64,000 nucleotides of DNA, taken from positions 124,001 to 188,000 of the forward strand of contig NZ_FMZI01000008.1 of NCBI RefSeq assembly GCF_900101505.1, given 5' to 3'. Positions 8,869 to 17,964 of the stretch are shown piece by piece. The notes beneath the pieces were generated by a model, which did not search any database, was not told where the DNA came from, and saw only the letters and a program-made list of their open reading frames with translations. Each line of letters opens with the position of its first letter. The first letter of the stretch is position 1. Source of the stretch: Antarctobacter albus. Its GTDB lineage: Bacteria; Pseudomonadota; Alphaproteobacteria; Rhodobacterales; Rhodobacteraceae. The translations under genes and the position numbers were made by a program.

Positions 8869-11175
8869 ATGACCTTGCCTCGCCTTCTTGCCACGCTGCT
8901 CATTGTGCTCGCCGGACACAGTGCCAGCGCCTTCGAAGGCTGCAAGTTCTCCTTTCGCATCGATACGCAAAGTTCGGCCCTGCAGGCGCTGATCCAGGGG
9001 GCGTCGGAACGGGGCGGTTTCTGGCGCCCGATTGCCGAGGCTCCGGACGACGTGCAAGAGATCGCGCGCTATATCGGACGGCTGGATGTCTGCCTGATGA
9101 CACCGGATGGCAAGCCGCGGACGGTGACGCTCAACGGTCAGACCCGGACGCTGAAAAGCCCGCAGATGACCACCTGTACCGCCGCGCTCCTGCCTGGCAA
9201 CCGTTTGTTGACCAACAACCACTGTTTCTACAACGACGTCATGGTCGAGGCCGGGTTCACCTTCGTACAGGAGGCGCGCATCAACTTTGGCTACACGGCG
9301 GCGGATTTCACCGGTGACGTCAAGACTTATGCCGTCTCCACGCGAGAGCTGGCGCGGGACGAAGGGCTTGACGCGATGGTGTTGCAGATCTTCGGCGCGG
9401 ATGCGAACGAGGCGCTGGGCGGGCATGTGCCGATGGTGATGCAGCCGCGCGTCCGCCCACGCCGCGCGCTGACCATGATCCACCACCCGAACGGTGATCC
9501 GCAGCAGTTTTCATCCGGCACCTGCCAGGTGCACCCGGACCAGGGCAAGCTGCCCGAAGCGGCCTCGCAATTGCGCCACAGCTGCGAGACGACGGGCGGG
9601 TCTTCCGGCTCTCTTCTGCTGGACGCGCGTTCATTGGCCGTTGTCGGACTGCACAACCAGGGTGGGTTGCACGGGCGCGGCGGCTTCAACGGCGGGCACA
9701 AGATCGCGGCGGTCGAGGCCGCGCTTGGCCTGGGGTTCCACGCCGAGGCGGCGCCCGCGCCGGTCGTCATTCCCAAGCCGGACCCCGAGACCCTGGCCCA
9801 GGAAGCCCTCACCGAGGCGCTGCAACTGGACGGAATCGAGGCGCGGCGCGCGGCGCTGGAAGACGTGGTTTCGCAATTCCCCGACAGCCGCGCGGCAAGA
9901 AGCGCGCGCAACGCGCTGGACCTGATGGCGCCCCGGCAACGCAGCCCCGAAGAGCGGGCCTCGGACGCGCTGATCGCCGCGCTGGCCTTGGGTGATGATG
10001 CGGCGCGCAAACGCGCGTTGACCGAAGTGCTTCGGCAATTCCCGGTCACCCCTGCCGGCAAGAGCGCAAAGACCATGCTCGATTTGATGGCGGCGCGCTC
10101 CGTGGCGAAAGCGCCCCAACCCAGGCCGAAACCCAATGTGCGGATGTCGGATGCCCTGAAACTTGTCAGCTGGGGCGGGGCCTACCAGCATAGCCAGGAC
10201 AAAGCTTATGTCGACCCCTACGTCGCCCGCAACAGGGGGCTGAATGTCAGTTGGGATTCGGATTCCCCCAATGCTGTCAGCGTTCTCCGCAAGGGCGATG
10301 CCACGGCGCGGTCCTGGGACCTGGTGGATGTCGTGGCCGCCGACGCGATCCGCCTCTGCGAGGGTGGGCAGGCCGAACGGATCGACTTTGACCGTATCCT
10401 GGCACCGGCGCCGGACGGCACGCCACCCAGCGCGGATTTCGGCAAGTTCCTGATCAACGACTGCTTCGTTCCCCAGATCGCCTATTCCACGACCATCGGG
10501 TATCGCACCGATCTGGTGGGGCGTCAGCGACCTGGTTCGATCTGCGATATTTTCGATCTGCGGCGGTTCCCTGGCAAACGGGCCTTGGAAAAACGTCCGA
10601 TCAACAACATGGAATGGGCGCTTCTCTGCGATGGCGTACCCGAAAGCCGCCTGTACGAGGTTCTGGCGACCCGACGGGGACAGGACCGGGCGCTGGCCAA
10701 GCTGGACACGATCAAGAACCACGTCATCTGGTGGTCCGCCGGGGCGGAAACACCGCAACTTCTGGCGGATGGCGAGGTGGTCATGGGCTCTGCCTACAAT
10801 GGCCGGCTGTTCAGCTTGATTGCCGACTACGGTCTGCCGGTCGATATTCTCTGGGACCGGCAGGTGATCGACCTGGACGGCTGGATCATCCCCAAGGGCC
10901 TGCCAGCGGACCGCAAGGCCCGCGTGCTGGACTTTCTCTACTTTGCGACGGATGCCCAGCGACTGGCGGATCAGGCGCAGTATATCGCCTACGGCCCCGC
11001 GCGGCGCAGTTCTGCGACTTTGGTGGGGCGTCACAAGGATCTGGGCGTGGACATGAAGCGCCACATTCCCACAGGCCAAGGCAATTTCGCGACGGCCATG
11101 CTCTACAACTATGACTTCTGGGCAGAGCACCGCTCTGCGATCGACAGCCGGTTCAGCGCCTGGCTTAAACGCTAG
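8869..11175 (+). CDS. Secreted trypsin-like serine protease - helical repeats - solute-binding-protein fusion
   Basis: 768 residues with a signal peptide (1-21, cut after SASA). Residues about 70-290 form a trypsin-like protease with candidate triad His118 (LLTNNHCF), Asp168 (EGLDAMVLQ) and Ser246 (TTGGSSGS), plus several cysteines. Residues about 305-355 and 358-408 are two similar helical units, each ending LDLMA. Residues about 426-745 resemble a periplasmic polyamine/iron-type binding protein: a LKLVSWGGAYQ start, a WDLVDVVAADA strand, and a GEVVMGSAYNGR segment. The protein should be periplasmic. No ABC permease is adjacent, so the binding domain may sense or deliver a ligand to the protease. 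The gene is on the opposite strand to the acpS-lepB block and its 3' end lies 3 bases from acpS. I know of no characterised protein with this layout. Confidence 0.85.
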   Translation: MTLPRLLATLLIVLAGHSASAFEGCKFSFRIDTQSSALQALIQGASERGGFWRPIAEAPDDVQEIARYIGRLDVCLMTPDGKPRTVTLNGQTRTLKSPQMTTCTAALLPGNRLLTNNHCFYNDVMVEAGFTFVQEARINFGYTAADFTGDVKTYAVSTRELARDEGLDAMVLQIFGADANEALGGHVPMVMQPRVRPRRALTMIHHPNGDPQQFSSGTCQVHPDQGKLPEAASQLRHSCETTGGSSGSLLLDARSLAVVGLHNQGGLHGRGGFNGGHKIAAVEAALGLGFHAEAAPAPVVIPKPDPETLAQEALTEALQLDGIEARRAALEDVVSQFPDSRAARSARNALDLMAPRQRSPEERASDALIAALALGDDAARKRALTEVLRQFPVTPAGKSAKTMLDLMAARSVAKAPQPRPKPNVRMSDALKLVSWGGAYQHSQDKAYVDPYVARNRGLNVSWDSDSPNAVSVLRKGDATARSWDLVDVVAADAIRLCEGGQAERIDFDRILAPAPDGTPPSADFGKFLINDCFVPQIAYSTTIGYRTDLVGRQRPGSICDIFDLRRFPGKRALEKRPINNMEWALLCDGVPESRLYEVLATRRGQDRALAKLDTIKNHVIWWSAGAETPQLLADGEVVMGSAYNGRLFSLIADYGLPVDILWDRQVIDLDGWIIPKGLPADRKARVLDFLYFATDAQRLADQAQYIAYGPARRSSATLVGRHKDLGVDMKRHIPTGQGNFATAMLYNYDFWAEHRSAIDSRFSAWLKR

Positions 11176-11178
11176 TGG

Positions 11179-11580
11179 TTATCCGCGTGGCCGCGCCTCG
11201 ATCACGACGAAGGCCTGCGCCCAGGGGTGATCGTCGGTCAGGGTGACGTGGATGATGGCCTCGAACCCTTCGGGGGTCATGGCGTCCAGCCTGTCCTTTG
11301 CCCAGCCGGTCACTTCCATCACCGGCTGGCCGGTGTGCAGGTTGGACACCGCCATGTCCTTCCAGGCGATGCCCATCCGCAGCCCCGTTCCCAGCGCCTT
11401 GGAACAGGCCTCTTTCGCGGCCCAGCGTTTTGCGTAGGTGCCCGGCGTATCCGCGCGCCGTTCGGCCTTGGCCTGTTCCACCTCGGTGAAGACACGGTTG
11501 CGGAAGCGGTCGCCGAACCGATCGAGCGTGCCGGCAATCCGGTCGATGTTGGCGAGGTCGGTGCCGATGCCAAGGATCAT
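11179..11580 (-). CDS. acpS: Holo-[acyl-carrier-protein] synthase
   Basis: 133 residues from the ATG at 11580 ([15 protein letters not shown]). It transfers 4'-phosphopantetheine from CoA to apo-ACP. The magnesium-binding Asp of GIGTD (residue 8) and the Glu of [14 protein letters not shown] (about 57-70) are present, and the C-terminal [12 protein letters not shown] closes the fold. A longer upstream start is unlikely. The gene is normally followed by lepB; here the protease fusion gene lies between them, facing it. Confidence 0.95.
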   Translation of the reverse strand: MILGIGTDLANIDRIAGTLDRFGDRFRNRVFTEVEQAKAERRADTPGTYAKRWAAKEACSKALGTGLRMGIAWKDMAVSNLHTGQPVMEVTGWAKDRLDAMTPEGFEAIIHVTLTDDHPWAQAFVVIEARPRG

Positions 11581-11647
11581 TTGGTCAGCCTCCTGCGGGC
11601 GGTTGGGAACCCGTCCCACAAACCCCGGCGCCGCGCCAAGGTCAAGC

Positions 11648-12106
11648 TCAGGGCAAGATGTCGCCGTGGATGGCGCCTGTGGCCTGGTTCAGGGTAAAGC
11701 GCAGGGTCGCCGCGCCGGGCATGGCGGTGGCGGGGTCGTAGACGTCGACCGGAACGGTGAAGGTCAGGCCCGTGGCCGGGTCGTAGCTGGCGGTCAGCGC
11801 GCCGAATTCCATCCCGGCAAAGCCCATGCCGTTCAGCCCGATTACCTTGCACTGCCGGTCCCCGAGTTCCGAATAGGGCGGCGACAGCACCAGCATCCAG
11901 GCCCAGCCAGCTGCGGGTTCGATGGTGTCCATCAGCGCCAGCCGGGTCTTGCCGTTGGAAAAGGTGCGGCTGTGCGCCTCCCAAGGTTCGACGATGTTGC
12001 GCGCGCTGGCCTGCCAGTCGCAGTCCTGCACGGTGACAATGTTTTCCTGCGCCGCCGCAAGGGCAGGGAGCAAGGCCAGGGGCAGGGCGCAAATCAGGGA
12101 CTTCAT
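11648..12106 (-). CDS. Small secreted protein of unknown function
   Basis: 152 residues from the ATG at 12106, with a clear signal peptide (about 1-19, ending ALAAA). The mature part has two cysteines (DCDW near residue 28 and RQCKV near 85) that could form a disulfide, and is rich in beta-forming and small residues. I recognise no domain. It lies between the oxygenase gene and acpS on the same strand. A frame reaching further upstream to 12478 overlaps the oxygenase gene and is not credible. Confidence 0.7.
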   Translation of the reverse strand: MKSLICALPLALLPALAAAQENIVTVQDCDWQASARNIVEPWEAHSRTFSNGKTRLALMDTIEPAAGWAWMLVLSPPYSELGDRQCKVIGLNGMGFAGMEFGALTASYDPATGLTFTVPVDVYDPATAMPGAATLRFTLNQATGAIHGDILP

Positions 12107-12207
12107 CGGGTGGTTCCTTGTCAAAACGGCTTTGTCCAAGGATAGCCGGCCCCGTGCGAGGGGACGAGGCGGGGTTTTCCCGACCTCGCGTGGTCTAGGT
12201 GACCTGA

Positions 12208-13041
12208 TCAGAAGCCGAAGCGCTGCAACCGCCCGATCACCTTGCGGAAAATGACCGGCGGCAGGACTTCCTGCAGCATGTCGGCGCGTTTTACCTGCCG
12301 GTCGACCTGGTCCTTGGTTCCGGGGCGGGGTTTGAACAGCGTCGTGTGGGATTTGCGCGTGTAGTCCCAGGTGGCGGTGTAATAATACAGCGCCAGCGAC
12401 ATGCGCGGCTCTCCGTCGGGGTGGTTCACGGTCTCGGGGTTGCCGTGCCAGGTGTCGGAGCCGGTGTTGAAACAGCACATGCGGTTGAAGAGCGGCACGA
12501 ATCCCGCGACCTTTTCCGTCATGTCGGTGTTCCAGATCTCGAAAGAGCCGCCGTATTCCTCTTTCCAGTCCTTGTTGAGGTAGATGAGGATATTCAGCCG
12601 CCGTTCCAGGTTGAGCTTCTGGTTGTGGTTGAAATCCGCGTGGATATCGAGATGCCCGCCGTTGGCGACCACATGCACGCCGCCGCCCGCGAAATAGGGG
12701 TCCGGGATCAACCCGTTGATCCCGGTCATCTCTTCGAGGAAGCGCACGAAGGGGCGCGAGTTCAGGACGTAGAACAGGTTACGCGTATAGGGCGGCAGCC
12801 GCTCCGGCAGGTAGCTGGACTTCAGCTTTTCCTGCGGGCGGTTGAACATGTCCTCGGCCTCGGGCAGCTGTTTCAGCTCTTCCAGCACCCGGTCCAGAAC
12901 CTCTGCGGGCAGGAAATCATCAAAGCTGCCATAGGGGTAAGGAGTGCGGGTGCGATAGCTGTCTGCCGCCGCGGCGCCCGCCGCCTTGGCGGCCGCGGCG
13001 TCGATGGCAAGCGTTTCGGGGTCCATTTGTATGACGGGCAT
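12208..13041 (-). CDS. 2OG-Fe(II) oxygenase, prolyl 4-hydroxylase type
   Basis: 277 residues with no signal peptide. The jelly-roll core holds the iron ligands His134 and Asp136 (HLDIHADFNHN) and His199 (DTWHGNPE), and Arg213 (GEPRMSLALYYY) as the 2-oxoglutarate anchor. This spacing fits the P4Hc family. Such enzymes hydroxylate protein prolines or other amino acid side chains, or sugar-linked substrates; the target is unknown. The gene sits between pdxJ and the acpS-side genes and is not part of the usual block. Confidence 0.85.
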   Translation of the reverse strand: MPVIQMDPETLAIDAAAAKAAGAAAADSYRTRTPYPYGSFDDFLPAEVLDRVLEELKQLPEAEDMFNRPQEKLKSSYLPERLPPYTRNLFYVLNSRPFVRFLEEMTGINGLIPDPYFAGGGVHVVANGGHLDIHADFNHNQKLNLERRLNILIYLNKDWKEEYGGSFEIWNTDMTEKVAGFVPLFNRMCCFNTGSDTWHGNPETVNHPDGEPRMSLALYYYTATWDYTRKSHTTLFKPRPGTKDQVDRQVKRADMLQEVLPPVIFRKVIGRLQRFGF

Positions 13042-13154
13042 GACGACACCTCGGGCAATTGCACGCGTTCGGGCCGAGTATACCCGTCTTTACGGCAAAA
13101 AAGTGGTGACAATCGTAAGGAATGCGGCGGACCGGGCGACCGGTCCGTCCGGGG

Positions 13155-13904
13155 TCAGGTGCGGGCGGCGTCCATCAGGCGGCGCATTTCCGAGATGGCC
13201 GGGCCGAGACCGCGAAAGATCGCTTCTCCCACCAGGAAGTGGCCGATGTTCAGTTCCATGACCTCGGGGAAGGCGGCGACGGGCTGAACGGTGTCATAGG
13301 TCAGCCCGTGCCCGGCGTGAACCTCCAGTCCCAGAGAGTGCGCATAGGCTGCCATCTCGCGCATCCGTTCCAGTTCCGCGTCGCGCTTGTCGAAATGGCC
13401 CTCGGCATGGAAATCGCAATAGGCGCCGGTGTGCAGTTCGATCACCTGCGCTCCGATCCGATGTGCGGCCTCGATCTGGCGCTGGTCGGCGGCGATGAAG
13501 ATCGACACCCGGCATCCTGCCTCGCGCAGGGGAGCGATGAAATGTGCCAGCTTGTTTTCTTCGCGCGCGACCTCCAGCCCGCCCTCGGTGGTCTTTTCCT
13601 CGCGCTTTTCGGGCACGATGCAGACGGCGTGCGGCTTGTGACGAAGGGCGATCTTCTGCATCTCGTCGGTGGCGGCCATCTCGAAGTTGAGCGGCACGCT
13701 CAGGTTTTCCATCAACCCGTCGATGTCCGCGTCCGAGATATGGCGCCGGTCCTCGCGCAGGTGCGCGGTGATGCCATCGGCGCCCGCTTCCTCGGCCAGC
13801 TTGGCGGCCCGGATCGGGTCGGGATAGGCGCCGCCACGTGCATTTCGCACGGTTGCGACGTGATCGATGTTGACGCCAAGGCGCAGCTGTCCGGTTTGGG
13901 TCAT
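13155..13904 (-). CDS. pdxJ: Pyridoxine 5'-phosphate synthase
   Basis: 249 residues, full length. It condenses 1-deoxy-xylulose 5-phosphate with 3-amino-2-oxopropyl phosphate in the last ring-forming step of vitamin B6 synthesis. The N-terminal [17 protein letters not shown] (about 7-23), [14 protein letters not shown] and the C-terminal HAGHGLTYD and [14 protein letters not shown] segments are all typical. It follows the DUF2062 gene with about 95 bases between them. Confidence 0.97.
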   Translation of the reverse strand: MTQTGQLRLGVNIDHVATVRNARGGAYPDPIRAAKLAEEAGADGITAHLREDRRHISDADIDGLMENLSVPLNFEMAATDEMQKIALRHKPHAVCIVPEKREEKTTEGGLEVAREENKLAHFIAPLREAGCRVSIFIAADQRQIEAAHRIGAQVIELHTGAYCDFHAEGHFDKRDAELERMREMAAYAHSLGLEVHAGHGLTYDTVQPVAAFPEVMELNIGHFLVGEAIFRGLGPAISEMRRLMDAART

Positions 13905-13998
13905 GATGGCGATCCCCGTTCTGGAATTTGATCAAAAGCTAGAGCGGCGGGCGGGAAAATGAAAGCCGGAATCGGGAGGTTCCGGCGGGCCGGGGCGG

Positions 13999-14634
13999 TC
14001 ACTTGGCCTCGCGCGCCTTTTTCTTCTTCAGCTCGGCCAGCTTGGCCTTGATGGCTCCCTTGCGGCGGTTCTGAAAGGCGGTGATCAGCGGCAGCGAGAC
14101 GTAATAGGCGATGGTGCCCGCGATCAGCCCGGGAAGGATGCCGCCCACCATGTAGGGAAAGAATACCTCGTCGTAGAAGATCTTGAGGTGGCTCCAGTCG
14201 GTCTTGTCCGGGGTGAAGATGGCGATGAAATTGTCCCACAGGTCCTGGCCCGCCTTGACGAATTTCTTGCCGATGCTGCCGTGATCCTTGTCCGCCTCGA
14301 GACCTAGCAGCCAGTACCCCGTCTTCATCGCGATCACGCCGATGGGCACATAGGTCAGCGGGTTGCCAAAGAATGTCGACAGGATCGCGGCCAGGATGTT
14401 GCCCCGCATGATCCAGGCGATCAGTGCGGCAGTGAAGAAGTGAAACCCGTAGAAGGGCGTGAAGGTCGTCAGGACACCGGCAAAGATGCCACGCGCGATC
14501 CTGTCGGGCGGATCGGGCAGGCGGTTGACACGCAACTGGACATACCGCGCCGCCCGCGCCCAGCCGCCGCGCGGCCAGAGCGCTTCGAGCACGATCCGGC
14601 CAATGGGCCGTCTGTCGCGTCTCTTGAAGACCAA
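13999..14634 (-). CDS. DUF2062 membrane protein
   Basis: 211 residues if translation starts at the TTG at 14634 (then VFKRRDRRPIGRI). This codon has AGGAAAGG 6 bases upstream and lies just after the rel stop, whereas the longer ATG-initiated frame to 14691 would overlap rel. DUF2062 features are GIFAGVLTTFTPFYGFHF, two to four hydrophobic segments and the FFGNPLTYVPIG motif. The tail is very basic (KKKKAREAK). The family is an inner-membrane protein of unknown function, commonly next to rel/pdxJ in alphaproteobacteria. Confidence 0.88.
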   Translation of the reverse strand: MVFKRRDRRPIGRIVLEALWPRGGWARAARYVQLRVNRLPDPPDRIARGIFAGVLTTFTPFYGFHFFTAALIAWIMRGNILAAILSTFFGNPLTYVPIGVIAMKTGYWLLGLEADKDHGSIGKKFVKAGQDLWDNFIAIFTPDKTDWSHLKIFYDEVFFPYMVGGILPGLIAGTIAYYVSLPLITAFQNRRKGAIKAKLAELKKKKAREAK

Positions 14635-14650
14635 GTTGTGCCTTTCCTGC

Positions 14651-16801
14651 CTATTCTGCCGCTTCCGTCGCCGCAGCCGGAACCGATTCAAGCCCGGGGT
14701 CGCGTCGACGGACGACAGAGGCCACGTGGCTTTCCGCCTCCAGCGTGGAGATCAGGGAATGCAGATGTTCTGCATCTCGCAGATCAATGTCCATCATGAG
14801 GCGGTAAAAATCCGGTTTGCGTGCGAGGAAATTCAAATCAGAAATATTGGCCTTGGTCTCGCCAATCAATGTGCAAATCCGTCCCAGGACGCCTGCATCG
14901 TTGCCGATGGTGAGTTCAAGTGACACCGTGTAGACGGCCGGGTGCTTGCCCTCGGCCCAGTGCAGGTCCAGCCAGCGTTCCGGTTGGTCCTCATGGTCGG
15001 CCAGGGCGGCACAGTCGATGGCGTGTACGGCGACGCCCTGCCCGCGATGCGCAAGCCCGACGATTCGTTCGCCCGGCAGCGGCTGGCAACATTTCGCCCG
15101 CTCAAAACCCTGCCCGTGTTCAAGGCCCACGACAGCGCGCTTCATCTCGATCTCGCCGTCGTCCTGGATGGCGAGGTTGGGATAGACCGCCTCGACCACC
15201 TCGGAGGTGGTCAGCTCGGCGCTGCCCAGCCGCGCCAGCAGGGTTTCCGTGTCTTCCAGCCGCAGCGTCGCCGCCGCCTTTTCCAGCACCTTGTCGGTGG
15301 CCTTCTTGCCGCGCGATTCGAAGGCGGCGCGGGCGAGTTCGTGGCCCAGCTTGGCGTAGCGTTCCTTGTTGGCCTCGCGCAGGGCGCGACGGATGGCTGA
15401 TTTCGCCTTGCCCGTCGTCGCCATGTCCAGCCAGGTCGCCTGCGGCGCCTGGCCCTCGGCGGTAATGATCTCGACCGACTGGCCGTTCTTCAGCCGTGTC
15501 CACAGCGGCACGCGGATGCCGTCAACCTTGGCGCCGACGCATTTCGACCCGATCCGCGTGTGAATCGCATAGGCATAGTCGATCGGCGTCGCGCCACGGG
15601 GCAGTTTCACCACGTCACCCTGGGGGGTAAAGCAGAAGACCTTGTCGGAATACATCTCCAGCTTGACCGCCTCGAGGAAGGCGTCGTGGTCTTCCTCGGC
15701 GTCGAACTGTTCGGTGACAGAGGCGATCCACTTGGCCGGATCGACGGCAAAGCGGTTCTCTGCCGGCACCCCGTCACGATAGGACCAATGCGCGGCAACG
15801 CCGGTCTCGGCGACCTCGTGCATCTCGCGGGTGCGGATCTGAACCTCGACCCGCTTGCCGTCGCGCCCCGACACGGTGGTGTGGATTGAGCGGTAGCCGT
15901 TGGTCTTTGGCTGGCTGATATAGTCCTTGAACCGGCCGGGGATGGATTTCCAGCGCTGGTGGATGGCACCAAGCGCGCCGTAGCAATCCCCTTCAGACCG
16001 GGTGATGACGCGAAAACCGTAGATGTCGGAGAGGCGGGAAAAGCCGATCTTCTTTTCCTGCATCTTGCGCCAGATCGAATAGGGCTTTTTCGCGCGGCCA
16101 AAGACCTCGGCCTCGACGCCCGCCTTTTCCAGCTCGTGGCGCATGTCTGTCGTGATGCGCTGCACCACGTCGCCGGTTTCGCGCTGCAAGGTGATGAAGC
16201 GGCGGATGATGCTGTCGCGGCCCTTGGGATTCAGCACGCGAAAGGCGTGGTCCTCCAGTTCCTCGCGCATCCACTGCATGCCCATCCGGCCTGCCAGCGG
16301 GGCGTAGATGTCCATCGTCTCGCGCGCCTTCTGCACCTGCTTGTCGGGGCGCATGGCGCGGATGGTGCGCATGTTGTGCAGCCGGTCGGCCAGCTTGACC
16401 AGGATCACGCGCAGGTCCTTGGACATGGCCATGAACAGCTTGCGGAAGTTTTCCGCTTGCTTGGTTTCGGAGCTGGACAGCTGGAGGTTGGTCAGCTTGG
16501 TGACACCATCGACCAGTTCGGCGATCTCGCGCCCGAACCGCTGCTCGACCTCGGCAAAGGTCGAACGCGTGTCCTCGATCGTGTCATGCAGCAGGGCGGT
16601 GATGATGGTGGCGTCGTCGAGCTGTTGCTCGGTCAGGATCGCCGCCACCGACACCGGATGCGAAAAATAGGGCTCGCCCGACTTGCGGAACTGCCCCTCG
16701 TGCATCTCGCGGCCATAGTCATAGGCCGCGGTGATCAGGTCTGCGTTTGTGCGCGGATTGTAGTTGCGGACGAGATCGACGAGGTCTTCTGCCGAGATCA
16801 T
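14651..16801 (-). CDS. rel: Bifunctional (p)ppGpp synthetase/hydrolase, Rel/SpoT type
   Basis: 716 residues from the ATG at 16801 (MISAEDLVDLVRNYNP). In order: an HD hydrolase domain with His48 and the HD pair at 72-73 (LLHDTIEDT), a synthetase domain with GYRSIHTTVSG, a TGS domain (VFCFTPQGDVVKLPRGATPIDYAYA region) and a C-terminal ACT domain. Both catalytic halves look intact, as expected for the single stringent-response enzyme of alphaproteobacteria. It follows rpoZ by 28 bases, the usual order, and probably shares its transcript. Confidence 0.96.
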   Translation of the reverse strand: MISAEDLVDLVRNYNPRTNADLITAAYDYGREMHEGQFRKSGEPYFSHPVSVAAILTEQQLDDATIITALLHDTIEDTRSTFAEVEQRFGREIAELVDGVTKLTNLQLSSSETKQAENFRKLFMAMSKDLRVILVKLADRLHNMRTIRAMRPDKQVQKARETMDIYAPLAGRMGMQWMREELEDHAFRVLNPKGRDSIIRRFITLQRETGDVVQRITTDMRHELEKAGVEAEVFGRAKKPYSIWRKMQEKKIGFSRLSDIYGFRVITRSEGDCYGALGAIHQRWKSIPGRFKDYISQPKTNGYRSIHTTVSGRDGKRVEVQIRTREMHEVAETGVAAHWSYRDGVPAENRFAVDPAKWIASVTEQFDAEEDHDAFLEAVKLEMYSDKVFCFTPQGDVVKLPRGATPIDYAYAIHTRIGSKCVGAKVDGIRVPLWTRLKNGQSVEIITAEGQAPQATWLDMATTGKAKSAIRRALREANKERYAKLGHELARAAFESRGKKATDKVLEKAAATLRLEDTETLLARLGSAELTTSEVVEAVYPNLAIQDDGEIEMKRAVVGLEHGQGFERAKCCQPLPGERIVGLAHRGQGVAVHAIDCAALADHEDQPERWLDLHWAEGKHPAVYTVSLELTIGNDAGVLGRICTLIGETKANISDLNFLARKPDFYRLMMDIDLRDAEHLHSLISTLEAESHVASVVRRRDPGLESVPAAATEAAE

Positions 16802-16829
16802 GTCAGCACCACACCGCCGGCCCGGGGGC

Positions 16830-17183
16830 TCAGCCCTGGCCCTGCGCCTCCATGAGCGCGCGCAGCAGCTTTTCCTCGGACATGTCGTCTTCTTGCGGCT
16901 TGTCCTGCTCTGCACCCATCAGCAGGGCCATCGCGTCCTCTTCGGGCTCGTCGACCTCGATCTGGGTCTGGTTCGATTCGATCAGACGCTCGCGCAACTC
17001 GTCGGCGGACTGGGTTTCCTCGGCGATCTCGCGCAGGGCGACCACCGGGTTCTTGTCATTGTCGCGGTCGACCGTGATCGCGGCACCGGAGGACACTTCG
17101 CGCGCACGATGTGCGGCCAGCATCACCAGTTCGAACCGGTTCGGGACCTTGTCGACGCAATCTTCTACCGTCACGCGTGCCAT
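16830..17183 (-). CDS. rpoZ: RNA polymerase subunit omega
   Basis: 117 residues. The [30 protein letters not shown] start is the omega signature, and the acidic C-terminal tail is typical of Rhodobacteraceae. It helps assemble the beta-prime subunit and in proteobacteria contributes to a ppGpp site, which fits its position directly before rel. Confidence 0.97.
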   Translation of the reverse strand: MARVTVEDCVDKVPNRFELVMLAAHRAREVSSGAAITVDRDNDKNPVVALREIAEETQSADELRERLIESNQTQIEVDEPEEDAMALLMGAEQDKPQEDDMSEEKLLRALMEAQGQG

Positions 17184-17266
17184 GAAAAGCGCTCCGTTAT
17201 CCTGTTACGAGGGCCTCAGAAAGGCATGACATACCGCGCCCTTGCCCGGGATACAAGGGGGTGTCC

Positions 17267-17827
17267 TTACAGGGCCATGACTTCGGCGCGGTCCTGCCGG
17301 GGCAGGGCCGCCAGCATCTCGGCCACCGTAGCGCCTGTCAGAGGATGACGCCAGCCCGACGCGATATCCGCCAACGGCACCAGCACGAAGGCACGGTCCT
17401 GCAGGCGGGGATGCGGCAGGATCAATTCGTCGGGAACCTCCTGTGTCTGCCGTTCCAGGGGCAGCCCGCGCCAGTGCGCCTGGCCTTCCGGGTCGGGCCG
17501 CACAAGGTCGCCCGCGGCCAGCAGATCGAGGTCCAGCGGGCGGCTGGCCCATCGCGTTCCGCGGGTGCGACCGAACTCTGCCTCGATGCCATGCAGGATG
17601 TCCAATACTACCTCAGGGTGATCGGGGCCCGTCACCGAGACGCAGGCATTCACGAAATCCGGCCCGTTGCCGGGCGGAAAACAGGGGGTTGCGAAAAAGC
17701 GGCTGACCCGGCGCAGGCGCAGCCCCGAGGTGGCCATCGCGGTCAGCGCTGCGGCCAGGGTGTCGCTGCTGCCGCCCGCGCTGGACGGCAGGTTCGAGCC
17801 GAGTGCTATAAGGAATTCTTGTGCCAT
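17267..17827 (-). CDS. folK: 2-amino-4-hydroxy-6-hydroxymethyldihydropteridine diphosphokinase
   Basis: 186 residues. It transfers pyrophosphate from ATP to the pterin in folate synthesis. The start is ALGSNLPSSAGGS; the HPPK signature RWASRPLDLDLLAAGD (about 95-110) contains the catalytic aspartates, followed by LPHPRLQDRAFVLVPLADI. It precedes rpoZ on the same strand with 83 bases between them. The 5' end faces a divergent NYN-domain gene. Confidence 0.95.
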   Translation of the reverse strand: MAQEFLIALGSNLPSSAGGSSDTLAAALTAMATSGLRLRRVSRFFATPCFPPGNGPDFVNACVSVTGPDHPEVVLDILHGIEAEFGRTRGTRWASRPLDLDLLAAGDLVRPDPEGQAHWRGLPLERQTQEVPDELILPHPRLQDRAFVLVPLADIASGWRHPLTGATVAEMLAALPRQDRAEVMAL

Positions 17828-17866
17828 TTGCCCTAACGTACTATTCTTTTGAGACTTCCCTGCGCC

Positions 17867-17894
17867 TTGCGATGCGCGGAAAAAACCATAATCT
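17867..17894 (+). promoter_or_regulatory. Candidate sigma-70 promoter of the NYN gene
   Basis: TTGCGA (17867-17872), a 16-base spacer and TAATCT (17889-17894) lie about 70 bases before the ATG at 17965, in an AT-richer stretch of the divergent folK/NYN interval. Read by eye from the hexamers only. Confidence 0.4.
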
Positions 17895-17964
17895 TAGCCG
17901 GACGCGCCCGCTACCACTCACTCACTCACGGACTTGGCGGGCCGATTGGACGAAAGGAAATTTT

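Noticed and set aside
15959-16855. 298-residue plus-strand frame
   Set aside because: Antisense to rel; composition is typical of shadow frames.
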